This document shows positions 1 to 6,387 of a DNA stretch of 6,543 bases, piece after piece. The DNA comes from an uncultured Fibrobacterota bacterium (GTDB lineage Bacteria > Fibrobacterota > Chitinivibrionia > Chitinivibrionales > CAIOZP01). The notes below the pieces were generated by a model. It had not been told where the DNA came from. It ran no database searches and saw only the letters and a program-made list of their open reading frames with translations. Where the stretch lies: contig CAIOZP010000391.1 in assembly GCA_903862805.1 (NCBI GenBank), forward strand, positions 1 to 6,543, read 5' to 3'. Within the stretch, counting starts at the first letter, position 1, and the number at the start of each line of letters is the position of its first letter. A program made the position numbers and the translations under genes.

Positions 1-779
1 GGTTCGCCGTGTTCGCCCATTGTTGCGAGACGATCGGCGTCGGAATCGTAAACGAATCCGCCGGAAAATCCGCTGCCTTTTTTAAGGAGTGCAGCGAGAT
101 CGCCAAGGTGTTCTGGACGCGGCTCGGGGTTATGGACGAAGTCTCCGGAGGTCGTGCAATGAACGCCTTCCCACTCGACGCCAAGTCTTGCAAGCAGCTT
201 CGGAAATATTACGGAAGCCGCACCGTTGATCGCATCAACAGCGACCTTCAGCTTTGCCTCCTGAATTGCAAACATATCGACGGCAGAAACGATTGCACTG
301 ATGTGAGGTGAAACAGCATCTACAAAATCGTCCGGGCAGTCGTCGAACTTTTTTAGCTCGACATACGAAGGATATTTTCCTGCGCGAAAGTCGGCATAGA
401 TTGCATCGCATTCGCTGCCGGCAAACAGACGACCCGATCCATGCACCATCTTGTAACCGTTGTATGGATGCGGATTATGGCTGGCCGTGATTATCACTCC
501 ACCTGATGCGCCGAAGTGCTTGACCGCAAAGCAGGTCGTCGGAGTTGGCGCGATTCCGATGTCAACAGGATACCCGCCTGCTGCGCGAATCCCACGAAAA
601 GCGGCGCGTGCAAGAGCCTCGCCGGATGGACGAGTATCGCGGCCCACGATCATTCTTCCGCCACCGCAGGCCTTGGTTTGCAAGTAGGCAATTGTCGCAA
701 AAAATTCTTCGGATATGGTTCCGTTCATAGTGCCGCGAATTCCGGAAACCGACATGATAGGTAGATTGGCGAGATTCAT
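1..779 (-). CDS. Alpha-D-phosphohexomutase (phosphoglucosamine/phosphomannomutase family), N-terminal 259 residues; cut by window edge
   Basis: Reading the minus strand from the ATG at 779 gives 259 codons with no stop before the left edge. The family interconverts sugar 1- and 6-phosphates (GlcN, Man or Glc) through a phosphoserine and feeds UDP- or GDP-sugar synthesis in the cytoplasm. Seen here: SVSGIRGT near residue 10, the VGRDTR segment at 45-50, the phosphoserine loop TASHNP at 98-103 (catalytic Ser100), NPEPRPEHL near 217-225, and the metal loop DSDADR at 245-250 with the three Asp that hold Mg2+. Domain 1 and most of domain 2 are therefore present; the sugar-recognition loop and the phosphate-binding C-terminal domain lie outside the window, so the substrate cannot be fixed. 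The SGIRGT form resembles the archaeal/Bacteroidetes GlmM-like branch, which makes phosphoglucosamine mutase slightly preferred (inference). The start is supported by GGAG five bases upstream. It is transcribed divergently from the small gene at 896. Confidence 0.93.
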   Translation of the reverse strand, partial: MNLANLPIMSVSGIRGTMNGTISEEFFATIAYLQTKACGGGRMIVGRDTRPSGEALARAAFRGIRAAGGYPVDIGIAPTPTTCFAVKHFGASGGVIITASHNPHPYNGYKMVHGSGRLFAGSECDAIYADFRAGKYPSYVELKKFDDCPDDFVDAVSPHISAIVSAVDMFAIQEAKLKVAVDAINGAASVIFPKLLARLGVEWEGVHCTTSGDFVHNPEPRPEHLGDLAALLKKGSGFSGGFVYDSDADRLATMGEHGE

Positions 780-883
780 TTACGCTCCATTTTCATTTAT
801 TGATACTCACGCGCACTCTTGGTGCACATATTTTAGCCGATGCAAAATACTTTATTCACAGGTGGACTACGCCTGTAGGACAA
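780..883. promoter_or_regulatory. Divergent intergenic region with a hairpin next to the downstream ribosome binding site
   Basis: This spacer must carry the 5' signals for both the minus-strand mutase and the plus-strand coiled-coil gene. It is AT-richer than its flanks. It contains GCAC(813-816)/GTGC(822-825) arms around a 5-base spacer, and a better inverted repeat at 858-876: ACAGGTG, loop GACTA, CGCCTGT, seven pairs including one T-G wobble. That second hairpin ends directly at the AGGA (877-880) preceding the plus-strand start. I could not find a -35/-10 pair with good spacing for either gene, so no promoter is placed precisely. Confidence 0.35.
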
Positions 884-895
884 ATGGGTGGCGAG

Positions 896-1342
896 ATGAG
901 TTTTATGACAATATCAGCAATCGCGGTGGTGCTTGCGGCTGTAAGTACCGCGGTTATTATGTGGCTGAAGATGAGACCACGCTACAGGCACGGTATCGAA
1001 GCCCAAGTTGATCAGTTCAACTCCGGAAGCAGGCCGAAAGGCACCTCCATTTCCGACACCGACATGCTGATGACAGAGGCATTTCTTCTCGAAGCTTCAG
1101 ATAGCTCTAACAATAAAATTGGCAACGCAGCTTTCCGCGAAACGCTTCGGCGCGCAGTGGATGAAATTTCGGCAATGAAAAATATGGTCGAAAAACTCAG
1201 CCAAGAAAATTCGGCATTGAAAATTCTCCTTTTGTCAAACGGAATCGAGATTCCAGCACTGCCGCAGGACGACCGGAGCAGGGATGGACTTTGCGATACT
1301 AAACAATTGTCTGACACTTCGGCAATAAACAAGATCGATTGA
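896..1342 (+). CDS. Membrane-anchored coiled-coil protein of unknown function (148 aa)
   Basis: I do not recognise this protein. From the ATG at 896 it has a hydrophobic helix at about residues 4-23, followed by basic residues (KMRPRYRH), which fits a signal anchor with the rest in the cytoplasm by the positive-inside rule. A polar linker runs to about residue 75. Residues about 80-113 form a probable coiled coil with leucine/methionine heptads (AVDEISAMKNMVEKLSQEN and onwards), ending in a GIEIPALP segment and a charged, low-complexity tail. The frame opens at 800, but the first codons look non-coding. ATG at 884 (AGGA three bases upstream) and ATG at 896 (GGTGG four bases upstream) are both possible; 884 would give 152 residues. 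It lies alone between a divergent mutase gene and a convergent fumarate hydratase operon, so context gives no role. Roles such as envelope scaffolding or complex assembly would be guesses. Confidence 0.72.
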   Translation: MSFMTISAIAVVLAAVSTAVIMWLKMRPRYRHGIEAQVDQFNSGSRPKGTSISDTDMLMTEAFLLEASDSSNNKIGNAAFRETLRRAVDEISAMKNMVEKLSQENSALKILLLSNGIEIPALPQDDRSRDGLCDTKQLSDTSAINKID

Positions 1343-1358
1343 GTCGTTTCTCATATTG

Positions 1359-1925
1359 TCAAGCGGAGTTTTTTCGCCACCTCATCACTCCGCTCTCGAA
1401 AAGAGAATTACCCTTAGAGTCAATCGCTACAATCGCCGGAAAATTCTCTACTGTCAATTTGTAAATTGCTTCGGGTCCGAGTTCTTCGTATGCGACACAT
1501 TCGCTTTTGACAACGGACTGTGCGATCAGCGCACCGGCTCCACCGATGGCGGCGAGATAGACACAGCCGAAGCGGATCATTGCGTCGATTACTTCCCGTG
1601 AACGTTCACCTTTGCCGATCATTCCGCACAGTCCGGTTCTCTCCATGACAATCGGCGCGTAGCGATCCATGCGTCCACTCGTTGTCGGGCCGATGCTCCC
1701 CGATGGTGCTCCGGGTCGCGCAGGAGTAGGGCCTGCGTAATAAATGAACTGGCCGTTGAGATCGACAGGCAGTTTTTCATTGGCACTGATCAGTGCGACA
1801 ATCCTTTTGTGTGCCGCATCACGGCCGGTATAAATGATGCCTGAAAGCAACACCTCGTCACCGGCGGAAAGGTCGGCAATAATTTTTCTGTCACTAACGG
1901 GAAGAGAAATATTTTTGACGGTCAT
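1359..1925 (-). CDS. Class I fumarate hydratase (Fe-S hydro-lyase), beta subunit
   Basis: This is the 188-residue small subunit of a two-subunit, oxygen-sensitive fumarase/tartrate dehydratase, equivalent to the C-terminal domain of E. coli FumA/FumB or to TtdB. With the alpha subunit it hydrates fumarate to L-malate in the cytoplasm. Family signatures in order: TGRDAAHKR (33-41), YYAGPTPARPG (62-72), GSIGPTTSGRMD (76-87), MIGKG (102-106), the glycine-rich AAIGGAGALIAQ (125-136), ELGPEAIY (148-155) and the closing FPAIVAIDSKG (162-172). Length is normal for a stand-alone beta subunit. AGGAG five bases before the ATG at 1925 overlaps the TAG stop of the alpha gene, so the two are translationally close-coupled with 8 bases between them. 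Sequence alone does not exclude L-tartrate dehydratase or a related substrate; fumarase is preferred as the commoner housekeeping role. Its 3' end converges on the coiled-coil gene, 16 bases away. Confidence 0.93.
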   Translation of the reverse strand: MTVKNISLPVSDRKIIADLSAGDEVLLSGIIYTGRDAAHKRIVALISANEKLPVDLNGQFIYYAGPTPARPGAPSGSIGPTTSGRMDRYAPIVMERTGLCGMIGKGERSREVIDAMIRFGCVYLAAIGGAGALIAQSVVKSECVAYEELGPEAIYKLTVENFPAIVAIDSKGNSLFESGVMRWRKNSA

Positions 1926-1933
1926 GATTTCTC

Positions 1934-2779
1934 CTAAAGCGTCATCGACGCATGACGCGCCGCGTGACAGTTGAGGTTCACGGCAACCGGCATCGAAGCG
2001 ATGTGGCAGGGATGCGTTTCGATATGAACCGCAAGCGCCGTAACGGTTCCGCCAAGTCCCTGCGGTCCGATTCCGGATTGATTGACAGATGCGAGTATTT
2101 GCTGCTCCAGGTTTGCATAACGCAAATCATGTGATGGTGCGCCGGTCTTACGGAACAGCGCCTTTTTCGCAAGGAACGCACACTTCTCGAATGTTCCGCC
2201 AATGCCGACACCGACGATCACCGGCGGGCACGGATTTCCACCGGCACGGATCACGCTATCGGTCACAAATTTTATCACACCCTCGACACCGTCGGATGGT
2301 TTGAGCATTGAAACTGCGCTCATGTTTTCGGAGCCACCGCCTTTGGGCGCAAGATGGATAACGAGCGAATCACCTTGTACCTGTTCGATATGAACGATTG
2401 CCGGAGTATTGGTCTTGGTATTGATGCGGTCAAAGAGCGGATCGTTTACGATTGACGAACGCAAATAACACTCGCGCCAACCACGTTCTGTTCCGGCATC
2501 GATTGCCTGTTGAAGCGTTCCACCTTCGATTTGGACATCGAGACCGAGTTCGACAAGATAGACAGCGAAGCCGGTGTCCTGACATATCGCCATCTGTTTT
2601 TCTTTCGCAATGGCGGCGTTGTCGAGACATGCGCGGATTATCGACCGGGCGGTTGGCGATTCCTCTTTGTCAAGCGATGCCGCCAGCGCATCATGCACGT
2701 CGACAGGAAGATCATACGCGGCACGGCGGCAAAGATCGACTACCGCATCCGCTATTGTCTGGACAGAAATTCTCTTCAT
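1934..2779 (-). CDS. Class I fumarate hydratase (Fe-S hydro-lyase), alpha subunit
   Basis: This 281-residue large subunit carries the [4Fe-4S] cluster of class I fumarase, equivalent to the N-terminal domain of E. coli FumA or to TtdA. Three cysteines sit in the conserved cluster positions: C66 in ICQDTG, C184 in GGNPCPPVIVGVGIGG and C271 in NLNCHAARH. The substrate-contacting KGGGSENMS segment (146-154) is also intact, so the enzyme should be active. In the family the cluster leaves one iron free to bind fumarate/malate, which makes the enzyme oxygen- and superoxide-sensitive (established knowledge). The ATG at 2779 is preceded by AAAGGT about seven bases upstream and gives a typical N terminus. 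It follows the mltG-like gene by 24 bases and precedes the beta subunit by 8, so it probably shares one transcript with both. The pair could in principle act on another 2-hydroxy dicarboxylic acid such as tartrate. Confidence 0.94.
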   Translation of the reverse strand: MKRISVQTIADAVVDLCRRAAYDLPVDVHDALAASLDKEESPTARSIIRACLDNAAIAKEKQMAICQDTGFAVYLVELGLDVQIEGGTLQQAIDAGTERGWRECYLRSSIVNDPLFDRINTKTNTPAIVHIEQVQGDSLVIHLAPKGGGSENMSAVSMLKPSDGVEGVIKFVTDSVIRAGGNPCPPVIVGVGIGGTFEKCAFLAKKALFRKTGAPSHDLRYANLEQQILASVNQSGIGPQGLGGTVTALAVHIETHPCHIASMPVAVNLNCHAARHASMTL

Positions 2780-2803
2780 GTCAATTACCTTTTGTCAACA
2801 GAG

Positions 2804-3961
2804 CTATCGTTCGTCCTGATGAATAATCACTTTTTCTTTTTCGTTGGCCACTCTTGCTGCCTGCGTTTTTTTCAGATGTTCTTCATAGCTGACCGAAAAA
2901 TAGTGAGCACCAGAGCCGTCCCACTTGGCCACAAAGTAAACATCGTGGGTTTCTACCGGGCGAAGAGCAGCGATAAGCGCTCCACGACTTGGTGAACATA
3001 TCGGCGCAGGTGGAAGGCCAGTATGAATGCGGGTGTTGTATGGCGATTCATTTGCCAATTCGCTTTTGTAAAGCGGCCCTGTGAATTTGCGGAAGATATA
3101 GCGCACTGTTGGGTCGGCACCAAGCGGCATGTGCATCTTCAATCGGTTGTGAAAAACACCTGAGATATGCGGCTCCTCTAACCTGAGTGCAGCTTCTTTT
3201 TCCACAATGGAGGCAAGGGTAATGGCCTCGGAGCGACTGAGTGAACCACCGGCATCATTTGCGCTATCCCTGACTGATGACCACACCGAATCGGCAAGTG
3301 TCATCATGCGTTCGATCACATCATTTGCACTCGCTGCCGGATTGAATTTATAGGTTTCGGGGAAGAGATAACCTTCCGCAGATCGTGCATTGACCCCGTG
3401 CTTCGCGAGAATTTTCGGATCGCTGCAATCATTGACAAATGCGAGGCTGTCTATGTGGATCGTTCTGGCAAATATTGAAGCCGTCTGCTCGATAGTGAGT
3501 CCATCGGGAATTGTGACAGAAACTTCTATCGGCTCGACATGAAGCAGGCATCTTACTGCGTGCAGGAGATCGTCATTCACATAAAAAGTGTATCGCCCGG
3601 AAAGAATATGTCTATCGCATTTTGTCAATCTGGCAAGGATCCTGAACGCTGTTTCGCTTCGTATGACATGCGCATCCTTGAGCCGGTGTGCGATCGTTGC
3701 AACACGCATTCCACGATCGACGTCGAGCTTGAATTCTACGCCGCGATTGCCAAACGGGAAAACAACCAGCGCAACAAGCAACGCGATCGACACGATAAAT
3801 ATCATCGGAACAAATGGGAAACGTTTCTTTCTCGACTGCATCATTCTCACCATGTAAAGAAGGAAATAAAAAACGTAGCCTGCCGCGGCAAGCAGATACA
3901 GAACTCCGGTAAACCAGGTTCTTCCGATATGTTCAAAAATGTTTTTCGGGCGGGCGCTCAA
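2804..3961 (-). CDS. mltG: MltG-like endolytic peptidoglycan transglycosylase (YceG family), TTG start with extra N-terminal helix
   Basis: MltG cleaves nascent glycan strands inside the chain in the periplasm and is thought to set strand length. Domains: two hydrophobic segments (about 16-37 and 51-69), a LysM-like region (about 73-128), and the YceG catalytic domain. Clear motifs are EGYLFPETY (196-204), the catalytic ASIVEKEA (250-257; its Glu matches E. coli MltG Glu218), GVFHNRL (268-274), LGADPTVRY (280-288), YNTRIHTGLPPAPICSPS (308-325) and the terminal HYFSVSYEEH (353-362). The 385-residue frame starts at a TTG overlapping the upstream stop as TTGA; its AAAGG lies about eleven bases away, which is weak. 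ATG at 3841 (GGTGAG four bases upstream) would give 345 residues with a single helix, close to the usual family length of about 340. The extra 40 residues look like a genuine transmembrane segment, and the RKKR between the helices would place the catalytic domain outside, so I keep the longer form but regard the start as open. Confidence 0.92.
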   Translation of the reverse strand: MSARPKNIFEHIGRTWFTGVLYLLAAAGYVFYFLLYMVRMMQSRKKRFPFVPMIFIVSIALLVALVVFPFGNRGVEFKLDVDRGMRVATIAHRLKDAHVIRSETAFRILARLTKCDRHILSGRYTFYVNDDLLHAVRCLLHVEPIEVSVTIPDGLTIEQTASIFARTIHIDSLAFVNDCSDPKILAKHGVNARSAEGYLFPETYKFNPAASANDVIERMMTLADSVWSSVRDSANDAGGSLSRSEAITLASIVEKEAALRLEEPHISGVFHNRLKMHMPLGADPTVRYIFRKFTGPLYKSELANESPYNTRIHTGLPPAPICSPSRGALIAALRPVETHDVYFVAKWDGSGAHYFSVSYEEHLKKTQAARVANEKEKVIIHQDER

Positions 3962-5004
3962 GTTCGGTGCGGCCTTTTGATGTGATGGCCGAAGCTTGCG
4001 GTGAGCGAAAATTTTTCGCGGTTGTCAACTTCGTGATCGACAACGTTGATGAAAACGTCAAAGCGGACATTGAGCCATTGCTTATGCGAAATCACAACGA
4101 AGATGTCGTTCGATTCAAACTCGCTGCTCCAGTAGATTCCATCGTTGTATTGAAACTTTCTGTCGGTTGCCAATCCGCCCTTCTGTGTACTGACAAAGTC
4201 GGGATCGGCCCAAAGATTTCGGAAGTAGCTCACGCGAAGTCCGAAGATTTTTTTCATGACAAGAAGCGAGGCCTCGGCACCAAGCGGTGTGTACCACGAT
4301 TCGACATCATCGCGAACCCGGTGCCATGTAACGAGTGCGGTGAACGATGGCACAAGCGAATCGAAGAATTGCGGCGAGAAAGGGACCGCAACGGTTCCGC
4401 GCATTCCGCCGTCGTCTGTTACATGCTGAAGTGAGTCGGCATCTTTCGCCCGCGCAGTGTGGATGTAGAGCATGTCGCTCGAAAGTTTCACGCGACCGAT
4501 ATTGCCGCCAAGCTGGGTTCCGAAGAGAAACGATTCGCGCACCGAGTCCGCCTGACGACCGATCCAATCGATCCACACGGTTCTCGTGATTCCTCCGTTG
4601 AACCTCTTGAAAACCGCGCCTTGAATATTGGGCCGGAATATTTTGAAGCTGTCGGCGAGCAGGCATTCGGGTATGTCAATTGATTCACTTCGTGGGAACG
4701 CTCCCATACGGAAGAAGGTTGACGAATCGGAATATCCGAAGTAGAGGATCGGTGCCGGAAGCCGCAGCGTATCGGATCCGAACTCCATCATCCATGAAAG
4801 TCCGGCGTTGACAGATGCGAATCTGCCGATGGTCTGTGAACCGAGCGCGGTTCCTCTCACGCCGAAGAATGTCTGCGAGTTTCTGAACGCCGAGTGATAC
4901 TCGCGGTTGTCGGCAAAGCCGTTCAGTCCGACCGAAAGATCGAGTGCGAGCACTGGCTCAAGCACCGCGCAGAAAAAAATCATAAGGAAAATTTTACGGA
5001 ACAT
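3958..5004 (-). CDS. Predicted secreted outer-membrane beta-barrel-like protein of unknown function
   Basis: This 348-residue protein has a clear signal peptide (MFRKIFLMIFFCAVLEPVLA, probable cleavage after residue 20) and no lipobox cysteine. The mature part has no further hydrophobic helix; it is rich in alternating polar/hydrophobic strands with aromatic ends (for example LSVGLNGF, RVKLSSDMLYIH, FGLRVSYFRNLW, FSLTASFGHH), the texture of an outer-membrane barrel. I recognise no family. The only cysteine I see in the mature chain is in the ECLLADSF segment. The ATG at 5004 has GGCGG four bases upstream; a TTG one codon earlier is less well placed. It is the first gene of the minus-strand cluster and its TGA stop overlaps the TTG start of the MltG-like gene, so the two are probably co-translated. 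A porin or envelope-assembly role is possible but not shown by the sequence. Confidence 0.8.
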   Translation of the reverse strand: MFRKIFLMIFFCAVLEPVLALDLSVGLNGFADNREYHSAFRNSQTFFGVRGTALGSQTIGRFASVNAGLSWMMEFGSDTLRLPAPILYFGYSDSSTFFRMGAFPRSESIDIPECLLADSFKIFRPNIQGAVFKRFNGGITRTVWIDWIGRQADSVRESFLFGTQLGGNIGRVKLSSDMLYIHTARAKDADSLQHVTDDGGMRGTVAVPFSPQFFDSLVPSFTALVTWHRVRDDVESWYTPLGAEASLLVMKKIFGLRVSYFRNLWADPDFVSTQKGGLATDRKFQYNDGIYWSSEFESNDIFVVISHKQWLNVRFDVFINVVDHEVDNREKFSLTASFGHHIKRPHRT

Positions 5005-5066
5005 CAATCCGCCAAGGCTGACTGTTTATATTTTGCAACCGGCCTAAAATATCATGCGGAGAGTGT
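5005..5066. promoter_or_regulatory. Divergent promoter region between the envelope/fumarase operon and the amidohydrolase
   Basis: Sixty-two AT-rich bases separate two divergent starts, so both promoters should lie here or just inside the flanking genes. On the minus strand TATAAA (5030-5025) is a -10 candidate for the outer-membrane protein operon. On the plus strand TAAAAT (5045-5050) is a -10 candidate for the amidohydrolase, giving a leader only a few bases longer than its GGAG (5058-5061). Convincing -35 hexamers at 16-18 bases were not found for either, so the assignment is tentative. Confidence 0.35.
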
Positions 5067-6317
5067 GTGTCGGCAGTCGTCTATTTTGCGAGATGGGTTC
5101 TTCTAAGCGACATGAGTCTTGTCGAGAACGGTGCCGTTGCCGTCGAGGACGGTCGCATCGCAGACATTGCCCAGCGCGGAACCGTGCGTCGTCGGCCCGG
5201 CGACACGATCGTCAACCTCGGCGACATGCTGCTGATGCCAGGGCTGATCAACGCCCACACTCATCTCGAGGAAGGCGTGACGCGCGGACAGATCGATAAT
5301 CTTCTGCCAGATCCAGTTGCGATCATCACTGCACGCCGCGATGCCGCAATGGCCGCCGAAAGCGAGGCTGTTGCAATCGCCGTGAAGCTCGGAATCCGCG
5401 AATCATTGTCCAACGGAATTACTACCATTGCCGATACTTTCCGTCGTGGCACAACGCCGAAGGCCTATGTTGGTGAGAGGGCGCGGGTGCTTGCCATGCG
5501 CGAAATCGATCCGCTTATACCGACCGACGAATCGGCGGCGATTTCCGAAACGCCCGAAAAAACCGACGAGATTTCCGGGTATTCGCCTTATGCGCTCTGG
5601 TCGCTCTCGCCGTCACATCATCGCGTTTTGTCAAGGATTGTTTCGCAGAAGAAGCTCCTCTGGTCGTGTCACATCGCACAGACTCCCGACGAACTCATGG
5701 CATTCGGCGAACACTGCGGCGCGATCTACGACGAGGTTACCGCCCGCAAATCGTGGCCGTTCCATACAAAGGGGGCACCGCTTCACACCGCGATAAAAGA
5801 GAATGTCATTCCCAACAACGGGATCCTTCTTCACTGTTCTTACGCCGACGGCAGCGAGCTATCATTGCTTGCCACACGCCACGCCTCGGTGGTTCTTTGT
5901 CCGCAGTATTCAGGGCTGATGTCGCTGCGCGAGTTCCCACTTGAGACCGCGCTCTATCGTGGCGTCAATGTCTGCATCGGAACAGAAGCGCCGGTCGGTC
6001 AATTTTCAGCGGATCTATTCGACGAGCTTTACACAATGCGATGCACCAATCCGCAGATTCCGGCAGCCGAGTTGCTGAAGTGCGTAACGATCAATCCTGC
6101 CAAAGCACTCCGCATGGATTCGGATATCGGCAGTCTGGAAATCGGGAAGGCGGCAGATATTGTCGGACTCATGGTCGGCAGCACAACGATTGAAAATATT
6201 CTCGAAGAAATAGTTATGGAGCAACCGAAGGTCGGGCTTGTAATTGTAGCGGGCGAGCTTGTCCTTAATGCATTTGGCAAAACGCCAACGATGGAACGGA
6301 ATGAATACACTATGTGA
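5067..6317 (+). CDS. Amidohydrolase-superfamily protein (MTA/SAH deaminase / TrzA-AtzB-like), altered active site
   Basis: A 416-residue metal-dependent hydrolase. The small N-terminal beta domain (1-57) is followed by the TIM barrel and a C-terminal return to the beta domain with the usual NPAKALRMD...GSLEIGKAADIV ending (343-366). Metal-ligand positions visible: HTH at 64-66 after MPGLINA, His202 in CHIAQTPDE (strand 5), and His256 in LLHCSYAD (strand 6). Three positions differ from the usual deaminase pattern: HxxE is HIAQ (Gln205), the HCP motif is LCP (277-279), and the strand-8 GTD is GTE (Glu307). Relatives deaminate methylthioadenosine, S-adenosylhomocysteine, aminodeoxyfutalosine, guanine or triazines, so a purine-like substrate is a reasonable guess, but the substitutions make activity and substrate uncertain. 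The GTG start at 5067 has GGAG five bases upstream; an overlapping ATG at 5054 is in another frame. Single gene, divergent from the operon at 5004. Confidence 0.88.
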   Translation: MSAVVYFARWVLLSDMSLVENGAVAVEDGRIADIAQRGTVRRRPGDTIVNLGDMLLMPGLINAHTHLEEGVTRGQIDNLLPDPVAIITARRDAAMAAESEAVAIAVKLGIRESLSNGITTIADTFRRGTTPKAYVGERARVLAMREIDPLIPTDESAAISETPEKTDEISGYSPYALWSLSPSHHRVLSRIVSQKKLLWSCHIAQTPDELMAFGEHCGAIYDEVTARKSWPFHTKGAPLHTAIKENVIPNNGILLHCSYADGSELSLLATRHASVVLCPQYSGLMSLREFPLETALYRGVNVCIGTEAPVGQFSADLFDELYTMRCTNPQIPAAELLKCVTINPAKALRMDSDIGSLEIGKAADIVGLMVGSTTIENILEEIVMEQPKVGLVIVAGELVLNAFGKTPTMERNEYTM

Positions 6318-6344
6318 GCGAAAGGCGAAACCGTATTTTTTGAC

Positions 6345-6385
6345 CTGTGAACGCTCTATCCCTGAGCTGCGAACACATTCCCTGA
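6345..6385. repeat. Imperfect tandem repeat, about 20-base period, upstream of the STAS gene
   Basis: Two copies of CTGYGAACRC..TCCCTGA follow each other: 6345-6365 and 6367-6385. The TCCCTGA halves (6359-6365 and 6379-6385) are exactly 20 bases apart, about two helical turns. Copy two is two bases shorter in the middle. It sits just upstream of the possible promoter of the next gene, where paired activator or repressor sites often lie. Regulatory function is inference. Confidence 0.4.
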
Positions 6386-6387
6386 TT

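Noticed and set aside
1..490. Plus-strand open frames at the left edge (9-311 and 308-490)
   Set aside because: They lie antisense to the sugar-phosphate mutase, whose reading frame is continuous with intact TASHNP and DSDADR motifs.
1012..1332. 106-codon open frame on the minus strand opposite the coiled-coil gene
   Set aside because: It is antisense to a frame with a clear membrane anchor and coiled coil. Its serine/arginine-rich translation looks like a shadow and it has no good ribosome binding site.
1340..1353. TGAG-TCGTTT-CTCA inverted repeat between the convergent coiled-coil and fumarase beta genes as a two-way terminator
   Set aside because: Only four pairs and no following T run on either strand.
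2793..2798. Perfect TTGACA on the minus strand in the gap before the fumarase alpha gene, as a -35 box
   Set aside because: It is 13 bases from the start codon with no -10 in place. It is better seen as one of the TTGTCAA words.
2510..2995. 161-codon plus-strand open frame across the fumarase alpha and MltG-like genes
   Set aside because: It overlaps two well-supported genes on the other strand, and its translation has no domain-like features.
6318..6340. Terminator after the amidohydrolase
   Set aside because: A TATTTTTT run is present, but no stable stem precedes it; GGCGAAACC gives only two pairs.
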